DNA from: Catonia carolina
Taxonomy: Eukaryota > Arthropoda > Insecta > Hemiptera > Achilidae
NCBI GenBank assembly: GCA_035578175.1
Contig: JAQMRL010000044.1
Span: 1 to 64,000 of the forward strand
DNA: 64,000 nucleotides
Direction: 5' to 3'
Positions 36,924 through 48,773 of this stretch are shown here, one piece after another. The translations under genes and the position numbers were made by a program. Below the pieces are notes generated by a model. It was not told the origin of the DNA, ran no database searches, and saw only the letters and a list, made by a program, of their open reading frames with translations. Within the stretch, counting starts at the first letter, position 1. Each line of letters opens with the position of its first letter.

Positions 36924-39900
36924 AAAAATATACATATTTTAATTTTCAAGTAATAGTGTATGTTCGTGTATTAGTGTATAAAAAGGTATATTTTCTTATT
37001 GGTTTTTTTAATTATAAAAGTCCTTTTCATTTCATATGTCTGTGTAAGCGTGAATTACGCGGCAAAATTTAATTATCTTTGAACACATATGTGTGTAAAA
37101 AAATTGTTTTAGTGCATATTATACCATAAACGTTTTTCTAGTGTATGGTGTATGTAATAATAATTTTTTGTACTAGTATTAGTATTATAATTATAAAATT
37201 ATTCATGTATAATTGTGTACATGCTGTGTAAAACAACTAGTGTGTGTTGAATTACAATTTTTTATAGTTTTTGTATATAACAACAGTTCAAAAACTTTGT
37301 AACTAGTGTAATAGTTCACATATTATAGTTTTTTCTTATTAGTGTATGTTCGTGTAATAGTGTATAAAAGTGAATATTTATGTAATATTGCATATACCTA
37401 CAAACACCAGTGTTTTGCATATTTGTGTAAAATTGTGATATACGTGGAAACATTTAAAGTCCTTAAATATTAATTAGTGTAAAAAATTGTATTGGTGTAT
37501 ATCACACCATAGTCGTTTTTGTAGTGTATAGTGTATGTAAATGTATATGAGAATAAGTTTTATTTGTATTAATATTAGTATTATTATATAACTATTGATG
37601 TATAATTGTGTATATACTCTGTAAAACAATAACTGTATGTCTGTGTACATTCCTTTATAGCTTCTTTGTACAGCAACTGTTCATAAAGTATGTAATTAAT
37701 GTAATAATATACATATTTCAATTTGGAAGTAATAGTGTATGTTCGTGTATTAGTGTATAAAAGTGTATATTTTGTAATTTTTTTATTAGTTATAAACGTC
37801 CAGTTCATTTCATATGTGTGTGTGTTATTTATGTGGCAAAAATTTAATAGTCCTTGAACACTTATTTGTGCAAAAAATTGTATTAGTGTTTATAGCAATT
37901 ATCGTTTTATTAGAGTATAGTGTATGCAAGTAAATATAAAAATAATTGTTATTTGTATTAGTATTAATATGTAACTATTAGTATAAAATTTATTTTATAC
38001 TATGTAAACCATTATTGTATGTCTGTGTACGTTCCTCTATAGTTTTTTTTATAACACATCAGTTAAAGAAGTATGTAAATTATGTAAAAATATTCGTATT
38101 TCAATTTTTAAGTAATAGTGTATGTTCGTGTATTACTTTATAAAAGTTTTTTTTTTGGTTTTTTTAATTATAAAAGTCCATTTCATTTCATATGTCCATG
38201 TAAGCGTGAATTACGCGGCAAAATTTAATTATCTTTGAACACATATTAGTGTAAAAAATTGTTTTAGTGTATATTATACCATAAACGTTTTTCTAGTGTA
38301 TGGTGTATGTAATAATAGTTTTTTGTACTAGTATTAGTATTATTAGTATAAAATTACTCGTGTATAATTGTGTAAATGCTGTGTAAAACAACTAGTGTGT
38401 GTTGGTTTACATTCTTTTATAGTTTTTGTATATAACAACAGTTCAAAAAATTTTGTAAACTAGTGTAGTACTTCACATATTATAGTTTTTACATAATAGT
38501 GTATGGTCGTTTATTAGTGTATAAAAGTGTATATTTTTGTAATATTGTATAAACCTGCAAACACCAGTGTTTTGCGTATATGTGTAAAATTGTGAATTAC
38601 GTGGAAACATTTAAAGTCCTTTATCACTAATTAGTGTAAAAAATAGTATTAGTGTATATCAATACTATAGTCGTTTTTGTAGTGTATAGTGGTATGTAAG
38701 TGTATATGAGAATAAGTTTTGTTTGTATAAATATTAGTATTAATATATATTTATTGATGTATAATTGTGTATATACTCTGTAAAACAATAACTGTATGTC
38801 TGTGTATATTCCTTTTACAGTATTTTTACACAGTAAATGTTAAAAAAGTATGTAAATAGTGTAATAATAAACATATTTTAATTTTTAAGTAATAGTGTAA
38901 GTTCGTGTATTAGTGTATACAAATGTATATTTTGTAATTTTTTATTTAGTTATAAACGTCCAGTTCATTTCATATGTGTGTAAGTGTTATTTACTTGGCA
39001 AAACGTTAATAGTCCTTGAACACTAATTTGTGTAAAAAATTGTATTAGTGTATATTAACTATTATCGTTTTTATTAGTGTATAGTGTATGCAAGTAATAA
39101 TAAAAATATTTGTTATTTGTATTAGTATTAGTATTAATATGTAACTATTAGTGTAAAATTGAGTTTATACTATGTAAAACCATTAGTGTATGTCTGTGTA
39201 CGTTCCTTTATAGTTTTTTAACACATCAGTTCAAGAAGTATGTAAATTATGTAATAATATACATATATCAATTTTTAAGTAATAGTGTATGTCGTGTATT
39301 AGTGTATAAAAGTGTATATTTTTCTAATGGTTTTTTTAATTATAAAAGTTTATTTCATTTCATATGGCTGTGCCGCGTAATTCACGCGAATTACTCGGAA
39401 AATATTAAGTGATATTTGAACACATATTTGTGTAAAAAATTGTTTTAGTGTATATTATACCATAAAAGGTTTTCTAGTGTATGGTGTATTAAATAATAAA
39501 TTTTTTACTAGTATTACTACTATTAGTATAAAATTCTTCTTGTATAGTTGTGTACATGCTGTGTAAAACAACTAGTGTGTGTTGGTTTACATTCTTTATA
39601 ATTTTTGTATATAACAACAGTTCAAAAAGTTTGTAACTAGTGTAATAGTCACATATTATAGTGTTTTCGTAATAGTGGATGTTCGTATATTAGTGTATAA
39701 GAGTGTATATTTTTGTAATATTGCATATACTTACAAACACCAGTGTTTTGCATATTTGTGTAAAATTGTGAATTACGTGGAAACATTTAAAGTCTTTAAA
39801 CACTAATTAGTGAAAAAAATTGTATTTGTGTACAAATACAATGTATCATACCGTAGTCGTTTTTGTAGTGTTTGTAAGTGAATAGGAGAATAAGTTTTAT

Positions 39901-42900
39901 TTGTAAAAGTATTAGTATCATTATATAACTATTGGTGTATAATTGTGTATATACAATGTAAAACATGAACTGTATGTCTGTCTACATTTCTTTATAGTTT
40001 CTTTATACAGTAACTGTTCAAAAAGTATGTATTTAGTGTAATAATATACATATTTCAATTTTTAAGTAATAGTGTATGTTCATGTTGTAGTGTATAAAAG
40101 TGTATATTTCGTAATTTTTTATTTAGGTGTAAACGTCCAGTTCATTTATTATGTTTGTGTAAGTGTTGTTAATGTGGCAAATTTTAAATAGTTCTTGAAC
40201 ACTAATCTGTTTAAAAAATTGTATTAGTGTACACTATTATTGTTTTATTAGTGTATAGTGTATGCAAGTATATATAAAAATTATTATTTTTTTATTAGTA
40301 TTAGTATTAATATGTAACGATTAGTGTAAAATTGAGTTTATACTATGTAAAACAATTAGTGTATGTCTGTACATTCCTTTATAGTTTTTTATAACACATC
40401 AGTTCAAAAACTATGTAAATTATGTAATATAATACATATTTCAATTTTTAAGTAATAGTGTATGTTCGTGTATTAGTGTATAAAAGTGTATATTTTTTAT
40501 TGGTTTTTTTAATTATAAAAGTCCATTTTACTTCATACGTCTGTGTAAGCGTGATTTACTCGGCAAAATTTAATTATTGTTGAATACATATTACAGTAAA
40601 AAATTGTTTTACTGTATATTGTACCATTAACGTTTTCTATTGTATAGTGTATATAATAATAATTAATTGTACTAGTATTAGTATTATTAGTATACAATTA
40701 TTCGTGTATAATTGTGTACATGCTGCAAAACAACTAGTGTCTGTTAGTTTACATTCCTTTACAGTTTTTGTATATAACAACAGCTCAAAAAGTTTGTAAC
40801 TAGTGTAATAGTTCACATATTATAGTTTTTACGTAAAAGTGTATGTTCGTGTATTAGTGAATAAAAGTGTATATTTTTGTAATATTGTATATACCTACAA
40901 ACACCAGTGTTTTGCATATTTGTGTAAAATTGTGAATTACCTGGACACATTTAAAGTCCTTGAACACTAGTTAGTGTAAAAAATTGTATTAGCGTATATC
41001 ATACCATACTCTTTTTTGTAGTGTATAGTGTATGTAATTGTATATCAAAAACAAATAAATTTTTATTAATTTTAGTATTAATATAAAACTATTAGTGTAT
41101 AATCGTGTATATACTCTGTAAAACAATAACTGTATGTCTGTGTACATTCTTTTATATTTTTTTATACAGTAACTGTTCAAAAAGTATGTAATTAGTGTAA
41201 TAATATACATTTTTAAATTTTTAAGTAATAGTGTATGTTCGTGTATTAGTGTATAAAAGTGTATATTTTGTAATATTTTATTTAGTTGTAAACGTCCAGT
41301 TCATTTCATATGTGTGTGTAAGTGTTATTTGTGTGGCAAAATTTAAATAGTTCTTGAACACTAATTTGTGTAAAAAGTGGTATTAGTGTATATAACTATT
41401 ATCGTTTTATTAGTGTATAGTGTATGCAAGTAAATATAAAAATATTTGTTATTTGTATTAGTATTAGTATTAATATGTAACTATTAGTGTAAAACTGAGT
41501 TTATACTATGTAAAACAATTAGTGTATGCCTGTGTACGTTTTTTTTATTTTTGTTTAACACATCACTTCAAAAATATGTAAATTATGTAATAATATACAT
41601 ATTTCAATTTTTTAAGTAATAGTGTATGTTCGTGTTTTAGTGTATATAAGTGTATATTTTTTAATTGATTTTTTAATTATGAAAGTCCATTTCATTTCAT
41701 ATATCTGTCTAAGCCGCAATTACGCACAAAAATTATAATAGTCATTGAACACTAATTGGCGTAAAAAATTGTTATAGTGTATATTATATTGTAAATGTTT
41801 TATTAGTGTATGGTGTTTGTAATAATAATTTTTAGTACCAGTATTAATATTATTAGTATAAAGTTATTCATGTATATATGTGAACATAGTGTGTAAAATA
41901 ACTAGTGTATATTGGTTTACATTCCTTTATAGTTTTTTTATAAAACAACAGTTCAAAAACTTTGAAAGTAAAGAAATATATCACATGTTTGAATTTTTAC
42001 GTAATAGTGTATGTTTGTGTATTAGTGTATAAAATTGTATATTTTATTATAAGTTTATTTATTTATAAAAGTTCACTTTATTTCATATGTCTGTTTAAAC
42101 GTGAATTAAGCGGCAAATTTTAAATAGTCTTTCAACGCAAATTTGTGTGAAAAATTATTTTAGTGAATACTATACTATAAACGTTTTATTAGTGTATGGT
42201 GTATGTAATAATAATTTTTTGTACTAGTATTAGTATTATTAGTATAAAACTATTCGTGTAAAATTGTGTTAATGCTGTGTAAAATAACTAGTGTGTATTG
42301 GTTTACATTCCTTTATAGTTTTTTTATATAACAACAGTTCAAAAAGTACAGTAAAGTAGTGTAATATTTCACATATTTGAATTTTTACGAAATAGTGTAT
42401 GTTCGTGTATTAGTGTATGAAAGTGTATATTTTTGTAATATTGTTGACGACCTTTTTTGCTGCTTATTTGTGTAAAATTGTAAATTACGCGGAAACATTT
42501 AAAGTCCTTGAACACTAAGTTGTGTAAAAAAATTTATTATTGTATATCATACTATAATCGTTTTATTAGTGTATAGTGTATGTAAGTGTATATAAGAATA
42601 AATTTTATTTGTATTATTATTAGTATTACTAAATATTTATTAGTATATAATTGTATATACATTATGTAAAACAATAATTGTATGTCTGTGTATATTCCTT
42701 TAAATTTTTTTATACAGAGACAGTACAAAAAGTATGTCATTCGTGTAATAATACACTTATTTCAATTTCTGAGTAAAGTTAATGTTCGTGTATTAGTGTG
42801 TAAAAGTGTATATTTTGTAATTTTTAATTTGGTTATAAACGTGCAGTTCATTTCATATGTGTGTGTAGGGGTGATTTATGTGGAAAAATTAAAATAGTCC

Positions 42901-43330
42901 TAGAACAATAATATACTATGTATAGCAATTAGTGTATGTCTCTGTATGCTCTTTTATAGTTTTTTTAATAACACAGCAGTTCAAAAAGTATGTAATATAT
43001 GTAATAATATACATCATTCAATTTTTAAGTAATAGTGTATGTTTGGGTATTAGTGAATAAAAGTGTATATTTTTTATTGGTTTATTTAGTCCATATCACT
43101 TCAAATGTCTGTGTAAGCGTGAATTAAGCGGCAAAATTTAAATAGTCTTTGAACACAATTTAGTGAAAAAAATTGTTTTAGGATATATTATACTATAAAC
43201 GTTTTATTAGTGTATAGTGTATGTAATCATAATTTTTAGTACTAGTTTTATTATTATTAGTATAAAATTATTCGTGTATAATTGTGTACATAGTGTGTAA
43301 AACAACTAGTGTGTGTTGGTGTACATTCCC
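36924..43330 (+). repeat. Diverged satellite array
   Basis: About 16 monomers of the family in plus orientation, many with private indels. Type C is found with AAGCGTGAATTACGCGG at about 37045 and 38210. Short fold-back mutations are present at 39372-39387 and 39819-39842. The A-like monomer near 42440 has lost part of its diagnostic region. The block ends at TTCCC, the target duplication of the LTR element. Confidence 0.9.
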
Positions 43331-44054
43331 TGTTAAATATAGTAAGCAATGTTGTAGTTTCGGAAACAATAAAAACATTAAAAGATTATCCACGCCGAAT
43401 GATCCTTTAACGCAGAACAAATAGACAAATAAACGATAGAAATCCAGAGGACCAAATTGCTTATAAAGGCGCCAGCAATTACAGCGAAACGACTTAGAAA
43501 GTGCACGAGATAGTTAAAACAATTAAAGGTAACTGACAAAAGGGTTAGGAAATAGATAACACAAGGAATCGACATACAATGAAAATCACACACTATTGAA
43601 CTACATATGCAATACACAAGCCAACACTCACCTGAATTAAACTTGAAGATACACTTGAGTACACCGCGCGGTGCATAGAACGAACAGACGCTAAAAAACA
43701 ATTGCAAACAAGCGATTATTTCCCAATAAAAGTACATGAGCCAACACATTTATAGCTCACACGACACACACGAGCAATGCACAGAGTTCTCGACATGAGA
43801 TACGATGAAAGTTAATAGAACGAAAAACTTGTAAAAACGAATGGCGTACCCCACGCCATGAGGCGAAGAACCGGCAAGCGCGCCCACATAGTACACATGC
43901 AGAAACAACAATGAGTGATTTTACAGGAAGGAAATGAGTTAGGTGGAGGGGAGAAATACGTAATCAGTGATGTCAGAGGAAATATTTGGTAGATTTGAAG
44001 GATTAGCGTAGCGGGAATAATGAACTATTTTGTCAGTACGGACTGGCGTTAACA
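43331..44054 (-). repeat. 3' LTR of the BEL/Pao element
   Basis: 724 bp, direct copy of 50411-51134 with one substitution. On the minus strand it begins TGTTAACGCC and ends ATATTTAACA. The inner edge is followed by an imperfect purine-rich tract, AGGCGGGCGG (minus strand, 44056-44066), a weak candidate polypurine tract. Confidence 0.95.
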
Positions 44055-44579
44055 TACCGCCCGCCTAAATCGAAGTAAGCGATTTACAGAATTTGCAGCG
44101 AAAAACGAAGCCGCCCGCCCTGATGCAACCAGGGAGCGGAAAACGCAGCAAGAAGACGAAGAACGATGCATCGAAGACGTCAGCAGAGGAATCGAGAGAG
44201 ACGAGGAACGGACAAATCTTGAGGTGGCGTGACAAACGCGCGGGTTTGCCCGGCCAAACGATGTACGGAACATCTTCCACGGCTTGCGCGGAAGCCAACG
44301 AGAAGCGGAGAATCTTGATGTGATTGCCAACGAGGGTTGACAACCAGAAGCGAAGAAGAAGAAGAAACAAAACGGAGAAGACGAGAGTTCCAGAATCAGA
44401 ACGTGCGTTAGGAAGCCGGAGTTGGCAGAATCGGTTGAATGCATTGCAATAATACTAAAAATGCAGTCAGTGGTTGACCAGGAGCATCCCAAACAGAGAA
44501 TTGAAGTTCTGGAGAACCAAGAAGAACAAGAAGACGAAGAAGAGGAAGAAGACGAGATTGAATGTCGGAGTTGAGAATG
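44055..44579 (-). other. BEL/Pao 3' untranslated region
   Basis: 525 bp between the pol stop and the 3' LTR. The minus strand is rich in CTT repeats. Open frames of 100-147 codons on this strand are serine/phenylalanine-rich products of the composition, with no membrane-fusion or envelope features, so I see no env gene. Confidence 0.55.
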
Positions 44580-47500
44580 TTAATCGTCGGGCAAGACAAT
44601 AAGTTTCGACACCGGTCGAATGTATGTACCGTGAACGGTCCTTACCTCAGCGGTACGAATTGTGCGGTCCCTTCCGGGAAAGACGTTAGTGACAGTACCC
44701 AGTGGCCATAAGGCAGGGGCAGTGTCGAGGTTTTGTATGATGACAACACGACCTAACTGAAGGTTGTCACAAGCACGAGTCCATTTGTTACGTTGAGTTT
44801 GCGTGTGCAAATAGTTTAGTGACCATTGCTTCCAGAATGACTGAACTAGAACTTTGAGTTGTTGCCATCGTGAAGCAGGCCGAAGTTGATCGATCGTGTT
44901 TTGTTCGGGTGGCTGTAACAAAGACGAGCCGATGAGAAAGTGCCCAGGAGTCAGCATAAATCTTTCTTCGCTGGGGTCGGACGAGAATTGAAACAGTGGT
45001 CGGCTGTTTAAGACAGCCTCGATGCGCGCAAATAACGTTATGTACTCTTCGAAAAGCAACGGTTTGTCTCCGATGAGTCGAGTTAGACAGTGTTTGGCTG
45101 ATTTAACGGCGGCCTCCCATAAACCGCCGAAATTTGGCGCAGAAGGTGGATTAAAATGCCAGGTTATTTTCAACGCGGCGAGATGATTCCCGATAGCAGT
45201 AGATGAACGACGAATTTGTTGATGAATTTCGATAAATTTATTTTTGGCGCCTACGAAGTTGGTGCCGTTGTCGGAGTAAATATCCGAAGGTAAACCTCGA
45301 CGAGATACAAAACGATCTAAAGCAGCAAGAAAGGCCTCGGTTGAGAGGTCGGAAACGAACTCAAGATGAACGGCTTTAGTTGACATACAAACAAAGACGC
45401 ACAAATAGCCCTTGGAGCAGGAAGTTCTACGAAGACGATTAGTTTTTACAAAGAAAGGACCGGCATAATCAATACCAGTAGATGAAAATGCTCGGGAAGC
45501 AGTAACACGAGAAGAAGGTAGTGTAGACATCATAGGTTGAGCAGGTCGTCCGTTGTATCTAATGCAGCGAACGCAGCGATGAATTCGTTGGCGAATGACG
45601 TTTCTAGCAGATAAAATCCAGAATTGCTGAACGATCAGAGCTTGTGTTGTACGAGGTCCCGAATGAAGCGACAATCGATGATAATAGTCACATATTAAAT
45701 TGGTTAAGTGGCTACGTTTTGGCAGCAACATGGGATGCTGTGCGGTTGTACTAAGAGCAGAACGGGACAAACGACCGCCTACTGTTAGAATACCTTGGTC
45801 GTTGAGCTGAGGCGACAATGAAATAAGCGATTTAGATGGCATTTTGCCTTTGGCGATAGCATGAATGTCATCGGAGAAATGGCGCAGTTGAGTTAATTTT
45901 ACACAAACGTTGGTAGCAGTGCGGATTTCTTCTGAAGTCAGAAACGAGGCGAAAACGATGGAAGAAGACTTGAGTTTTTTAACGAAGCGCAGAACATAAG
46001 CAATGATTCTTGTTAAGCGAGAAAACGAGGAGAATTTTAACAAGATATCGTCGGGAAACGAATGATCAGCAGAAACGGCGAGGCATATTTTTTCTTGCCG
46101 TAGATCAAGTTTGTCGATAGAAACGGACGGAATGTTAATCGCAGGCCAATCTGAAGATTGCACACGAAAATTAAGCGGACCTTGCCACCATAACTGGTGA
46201 TTGATCAAGCTGGTACAATTGGTACCACGTGAAGCGACATCAGCAGGGTTTTGATCTGTAGAAATATGAGACCAGGATTTTATATCAGTCAAAGAAAGAA
46301 TTTGTTGCACACGATTGGCAATAAACATTTTTAAGCGGTGTTGCGGTGTTTGTAACCAAGCCAACACGATACTAGCATCATTGAATAGCCGAAATTCACA
46401 ACAAGAAATTGAGTTTGCAAAATCGGAAATTGAAGAAATTAAACGTGCTAACAAAAGTGCAGCGCATAATTCGAGACGAGGAATAGTAACGTTTTTTAAC
46501 GGTGACACTCGGCTTTTAGCTTTGAGTAGAAACATGTTAGAATAAGAGCTGGTTTGCACGTGAATGTAAACACAAACTGCGTAACCTTTTTCAGAAGCAT
46601 CGCAGAATCCAAGTATTCGGTATTCAGCACCGTTGGCAGTGATTAGCCGAGGTAAACGAAAATTTTGTAAGGAAGACAGATCAGTAGCGAATCTATTCCA
46701 AGCGTTGTCGAAGAGCGGCGGTAACTTGTCGTCCCACTGTAGATTGTTGTTCCAGAGCTGTTTCAAGAAGTGTTTTACCCAGAAGGTGACTGGAGTGAGG
46801 AAGCCGAGAGGATCGAAGATTTTTGCAAGATAGGAAAGCACAGTTCGCTTGGTGACTTCAGAGTCGAAAGGAACTACATGATACGAAAATGAATCAGAAG
46901 TGGGGTTCCACTGAAGCCCTAAAATTTTGATCGACGAGGTTTCATCTGAAAAACAGACTGGATTTTCCAGATGATCGTTCGGGAAACGTTGTAGTAAATC
47001 AGGGTGATTAGAAGACCATTTACGCAATTGAAAGCCTCCTAAAGCGAATAATTCAACTAGCTGATCGATGAGAAGTTCAGCCTCCTTGAAATTGGAAGCA
47101 CCGGTTAAAATGTCGTCGACATAAGTGCTGGAACGAATAGCATCAGACGCAAGAGGAAACGGAGTGCCTTCATCTTCTACTAGCTGAAGCAAGGTACGTT
47201 GTGCTAAGTAAGCAGATGGTTTAACGCCGTAAGTCACAGTATTTAGCTCGAATTCTTGAGGTGTAGAACTTGAATCGGAACAGTAAAAAATATGCTGATG
47301 AGATCGATCTTCAGGCCGCACAAGAATTTGTCGATACATCATTTTGATGTCAGAGCAGACAACTATTTGATGTTTACGAAAGGAAATTAAAATGTTGCAG
47401 ATGTCCTTTTGTAATTTAGGACCAGACAACAGTTGATTGTTGAGCGAATTGCCGTGAAAATCAGAGAAAGAAGCGTTAAACACAACGCGGATTTTTCCAT

Positions 47501-48773
47501 TAGGGTCGGCGGTTCTAAATACGCCGTGATGCGGAATTATGTATTCAGAAATTGTAGAAGCAGGCGACATGTGGTTGAGATCAAGATATTCACGCATGAA
47601 ATCGTGGTACTTTTGTTGAACTACTGGCTGCTGAGAAACGTTAACAGTGAATTTTTTAGCAGCACGACTTGCAATGTCACGATTAGAAGATAACGATACA
47701 GAATTAGGCTTGAATGGAAGTGCAACGACGTAACGTCCAGTTTTGTCACGAGTGGTGGTATCGGAGAACAACTTTTCACAGTAGTCGTCGTCTGGATCTG
47801 TAACAGGAGGAGCGAATATTTCTTCCGACTCCCAGAAGCGCTGCATAGTTTGAGACAGCGAATCGACAGCAGCGGATAACGCGCTAGGTTGTTGATTATC
47901 GCTTGAAACCGTAGAAAATGCTGGTAATTTACCGAAAATTACCCAGCCGAAAACTGTAGAAATGGCAGAGGGACTGCCTTTGATTATAGAATTATTGTGT
48001 TGAAGTACTAAATCAGGAAACACTTCAGCGCCCAGTAAAATGTCTACAGGGGTGGAGTGGATGAAATCAGGATCAGCAAGAATTTTATCGGAGTGTAATT
48101 GAAAGACTTCGTGAGAAATACAAACAGATGGTAAATTATTAGTAATTTTTGGAATTACTAATGCGGTTGTAGCGAGACGAAAGCCGTTGTTCTGTTTTGA
48201 AGCGATGGTAAGCTGAGAAGTGCCTAGAATTTGAGTGGTGGCAGCTGATATGCCTAACAAGTTTTGACGACATGTAATTATTTTTGCGTTAATTTGCTCT
48301 GCAGCACGAGAAGTGATTAAGTTTACTTCGGATCCGCAATCGAGAACAGCGCGGAAGGCGTGAAAGTTACCAGAGTGAGTTTGTATTAGTACTGTAGCAG
48401 TACCTAATAAAACCTTTTGAGAACCTGTTCTACACGATAGAGAATTACTGTTAGAAGTATCAAGCGGAGGCACGGTATTTTCAGTAACGGTATCAAAGTG
48501 CGCGCTACTGAATGCAGATAGTCCTGCAGAAGGATGTTTATTAACGGCAGCACTTGTAGACGAGTTACGATCAGATGAATTAATAACCACTTGAGAATTA
48601 GTATTACGATTGTAATTATTAGCGATAGATTTGTTACTTGGATTAATTGACGCAGAGTGACGAGCGTTGGAATCGACTTGACTTGGTGAATCGTGTAAAA
48701 GAGTGTGATGATTAGCCGCACCACATAATCGACAAGATTTAACAGATTTGCAATCCTTGCGAGAGTGCTTGCC
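44580..48773 (-). CDS. pol: BEL/Pao pol: protease, RT, RNase H, integrase
   Basis: The open frame continues directly from gag after the TAG at 48774 and runs to a stop at 44580. Numbering from 48590, where the first ATG-like codon (really GTG) sits, an aspartic protease motif DCGSEVN is at 84-90, with cysteine in the middle of the usual DT/SG triad. The reverse transcriptase includes RIVFNASFSD and YVDD at 490-493. RNase H follows with FCDASEKG, PRLELCAA and LFNDAS. The integrase has an HHCC zinc region and a catalytic triad D1041 (GIDYAGPF), D1107 (YSDNGTNF), E1159 (GLWEAAVKSAK), spaced 65 and 51 residues. All catalytic residues seen are present and no stop interrupts, so the polymerase part looks functional. 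It lacks its own ATG start and would depend on gag-pol translation. About 525 bp of untranslated, minus-strand pyrimidine-rich sequence separate it from the 3' LTR. Confidence 0.92.
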   Translation of the reverse strand, partial: GKHSRKDCKSVKSCRLCGAANHHTLLHDSPSQVDSNARHSASINPSNKSIANNYNRNTNSQVVINSSDRNSSTSAAVNKHPSAGLSAFSSAHFDTVTENTVPPLDTSNSNSLSCRTGSQKVLLGTATVLIQTHSGNFHAFRAVLDCGSEVNLITSRAAEQINAKIITCRQNLLGISAATTQILGTSQLTIASKQNNGFRLATTALVIPKITNNLPSVCISHEVFQLHSDKILADPDFIHSTPVDILLGAEVFPDLVLQHNNSIIKGSPSAISTVFGWVIFGKLPAFSTVSSDNQQPSALSAAVDSLSQTMQRFWESEEIFAPPVTDPDDDYCEKLFSDTTTRDKTGRYVVALPFKPNSVSLSSNRDIASRAAKKFTVNVSQQPVVQQKYHDFMREYLDLNHMSPASTISEYIIPHHGVFRTADPNGKIRVVFNASFSDFHGNSLNNQLLSGPKLQKDICNILISFRKHQIVVCSDIKMMYRQILVRPEDRSHQHIFYCSDSSSTPQEFELNTVTYGVKPSAYLAQRTLLQLVEDEGTPFPLASDAIRSSTYVDDILTGASNFKEAELLIDQLVELFALGGFQLRKWSSNHPDLLQRFPNDHLENPVCFSDETSSIKILGLQWNPTSDSFSYHVVPFDSEVTKRTVLSYLAKIFDPLGFLTPVTFWVKHFLKQLWNNNLQWDDKLPPLFDNAWNRFATDLSSLQNFRLPRLITANGAEYRILGFCDASEKGYAVCVYIHVQTSSYSNMFLLKAKSRVSPLKNVTIPRLELCAALLLARLISSISDFANSISCCEFRLFNDASIVLAWLQTPQHRLKMFIANRVQQILSLTDIKSWSHISTDQNPADVASRGTNCTSLINHQLWWQGPLNFRVQSSDWPAINIPSVSIDKLDLRQEKICLAVSADHSFPDDILLKFSSFSRLTRIIAYVLRFVKKLKSSSIVFASFLTSEEIRTATNVCVKLTQLRHFSDDIHAIAKGKMPSKSLISLSPQLNDQGILTVGGRLSRSALSTTAQHPMLLPKRSHLTNLICDYYHRLSLHSGPRTTQALIVQQFWILSARNVIRQRIHRCVRCIRYNGRPAQPMMSTLPSSRVTASRAFSSTGIDYAGPFFVKTNRLRRTSCSKGYLCVFVCMSTKAVHLEFVSDLSTEAFLAALDRFVSRRGLPSDIYSDNGTNFVGAKNKFIEIHQQIRRSSTAIGNHLAALKITWHFNPPSAPNFGGLWEAAVKSAKHCLTRLIGDKPLLFEEYITLFARIEAVLNSRPLFQFSSDPSEERFMLTPGHFLIGSSLLQPPEQNTIDQLRPASRWQQLKVLVQSFWKQWSLNYLHTQTQRNKWTRACDNLQLGRVVIIQNLDTAPALWPLGTVTNVFPGRDRTIRTAEVRTVHGTYIRPVSKLIVLPDD

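Noticed and set aside
43378..43749. 123-codon open frame in each LTR (also 50458-50829)
   Set aside because: It lies within the LTR, overlaps the promoter region and has no family motif. It occurs twice only because LTRs are duplicated.
44049..44492. Possible env-like or accessory frame downstream of pol
   Set aside because: Serine/phenylalanine-rich low-complexity translation of a CTT-rich tract. No signal peptide, transmembrane anchor or conserved cysteines, and overlapping frames are equally open.
46315..46833. Plus-strand open frames within pol
   Set aside because: Antisense shadows of the intact BEL/Pao pol frame.
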